From SURF-24 sp964537965 (GTDB taxonomy: Bacteria > Bacteroidota > Ignavibacteria > Ignavibacteriales > SURF-24), in NCBI GenBank assembly GCA_964537965.1, contig CAZIDB010000252.1, forward strand, positions 1 through 6,558: a DNA stretch of 6,558 nt, written 5' to 3'. The notes below the pieces were generated by a model. The model did no database searches, was not told the origin of the DNA, and saw nothing but the letters and a program-made list of their open reading frames with translations. Below are positions 6,061 to 6,558 of the stretch, one piece after another (position 1 is the first letter of the stretch; every line of letters starts with the position of its first letter). Made by a program: the position numbers and the translations under genes.

Positions 6061-6558
6061 ATGAAGTCAATACTACTATCGGTTTTATTCGTGTTTGCAA
6101 TTTCAGTATCTGCCCAGGTTGAAAAGATTAGAGTTGCCTGTATAGGCAACAGCATTACTGAAGGCTCAGGATTGGGAACCAAAACTTATCCGGCTCAGCT
6201 TGGTGCATTGCTGGGCAATCATTATGATGTAAAAAATTATGGATTGGGCGGAAGGACTTTACTTAAGAAAGGAGATTTTCCTTACTGGAATGAAGAATAT
6301 TTTTTAGATGCTCAGGATTTTAATCCCCACATTATAATTCTTTGTTTAGGTACCAATGACAGCAAACCTCAGAACTGGATTTACAAAGATGAATTCTACA
6401 GTGATTACATGGAAATGGTTCAGACGTTCAGAAAGAACAACCGTGATCCGCAAATATATGTTTGCTTTCCCACACCGGTATTTAAAGATGGATATGGTAT
6501 TACAAACTCAATTATCCATGATAATATTATTCCTTTAATTGATTCTGTCCGTAGAACA
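6061..6558 (+). CDS. Secreted SGNH/GDSL-type hydrolase (esterase family), 3' truncated by the window
   Basis: The frame is open from ATG 6061 to the window end, giving 166 residues. A weak AGGT lies at 6051-6054, seven bases upstream. Residues 1-18 form a signal peptide (ISVSA, cleavage before Q19). The mature part starts at once with SGNH block I, VACIGNSITEG, whose Ser31 is the expected nucleophile; Asn replaces the Asp of the classic GDS, as in many carbohydrate O-acetylesterase relatives. Block II is NYGLGGRT (59-66), with an oxyanion-hole glycine. Block III is LGTND (96-100), with Asn99 in the oxyanion hole. Block V (DxxH, catalytic Asp and His) is expected near residue 190-210 and lies beyond the window, so completeness cannot be judged. 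Relatives remove acetyl or other acyl groups from sugars or lipids; the substrate cannot be told. It follows the giant surface protein after a 218-bp gap with a hairpin, so it is probably a separate transcription unit. Confidence 0.9.
   Translation, partial: MKSILLSVLFVFAISVSAQVEKIRVACIGNSITEGSGLGTKTYPAQLGALLGNHYDVKNYGLGGRTLLKKGDFPYWNEEYFLDAQDFNPHIIILCLGTNDSKPQNWIYKDEFYSDYMEMVQTFRKNNRDPQIYVCFPTPVFKDGYGITNSIIHDNIIPLIDSVRRT

Noticed and set aside
5994..6182. Minus-strand open frame over the hydrolase start
   Set aside because: It overlaps the signal peptide and block I of a clear hydrolase and has no recognisable product.

Overview
The window (low GC, tightly packed, all genes on the + strand) looks like chromosome from a member of the Bacteroidota/Chlorobiota/Ignavibacteriota superphylum. 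The main reason is two separate type IX secretion (T9SS) C-terminal sorting domains, one ending at 199 and one ending at 5842, both with the 'LKVYDxLGREV ... SGIYFY ... KM' pattern. The two middle genes have good Shine-Dalgarno sequences, which core Bacteroidota usually lack. Together with the wording of the sorting domains this makes Ignavibacteriota or a close relative my best guess; that placement is inference.

Layout: (1) 2-199, the last 65 residues of a T9SS cargo protein that starts outside the window. (2) 200-583, a non-coding stretch with an imperfect long inverted repeat and AT-rich possible promoter sequence. (3) 584-1633, a secreted protein with an N-terminal LamG-like (concanavalin-fold) domain and a C-terminal OmpA peptidoglycan-binding domain. 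(4) 1700-5842, a 1380-residue multidomain surface or secreted protein: signal peptide, CSLREA-like segment, right-handed beta-helix, two Ig-like segments, an unrecognised beta-rich region, seven propeller-like repeats, and a T9SS sorting domain. (5) 5843-6060, a non-coding stretch with a 20-bp-stem inverted repeat built from a 9-bp-periodic 'GCxxAGx' element. (6) 6061 to the window end, the first 166 residues of a secreted SGNH/GDSL-type hydrolase.

How the parts fit: every gene encodes an exported protein. Genes 3 and 4 are separated by 66 bp and could be co-transcribed. A plausible reading is cell-surface and envelope biology: a periplasmic peptidoglycan-anchored protein with a possible ligand-binding domain, a very large T9SS-exported repeat protein, and a secreted esterase-type hydrolase. 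No mobile-element genes, tRNAs, rRNAs, CRISPR arrays or defence genes are visible. The least ordinary items are the unrecognised middle region and the seven-repeat region of the 1380-residue protein, and the two intergenic inverted repeats.
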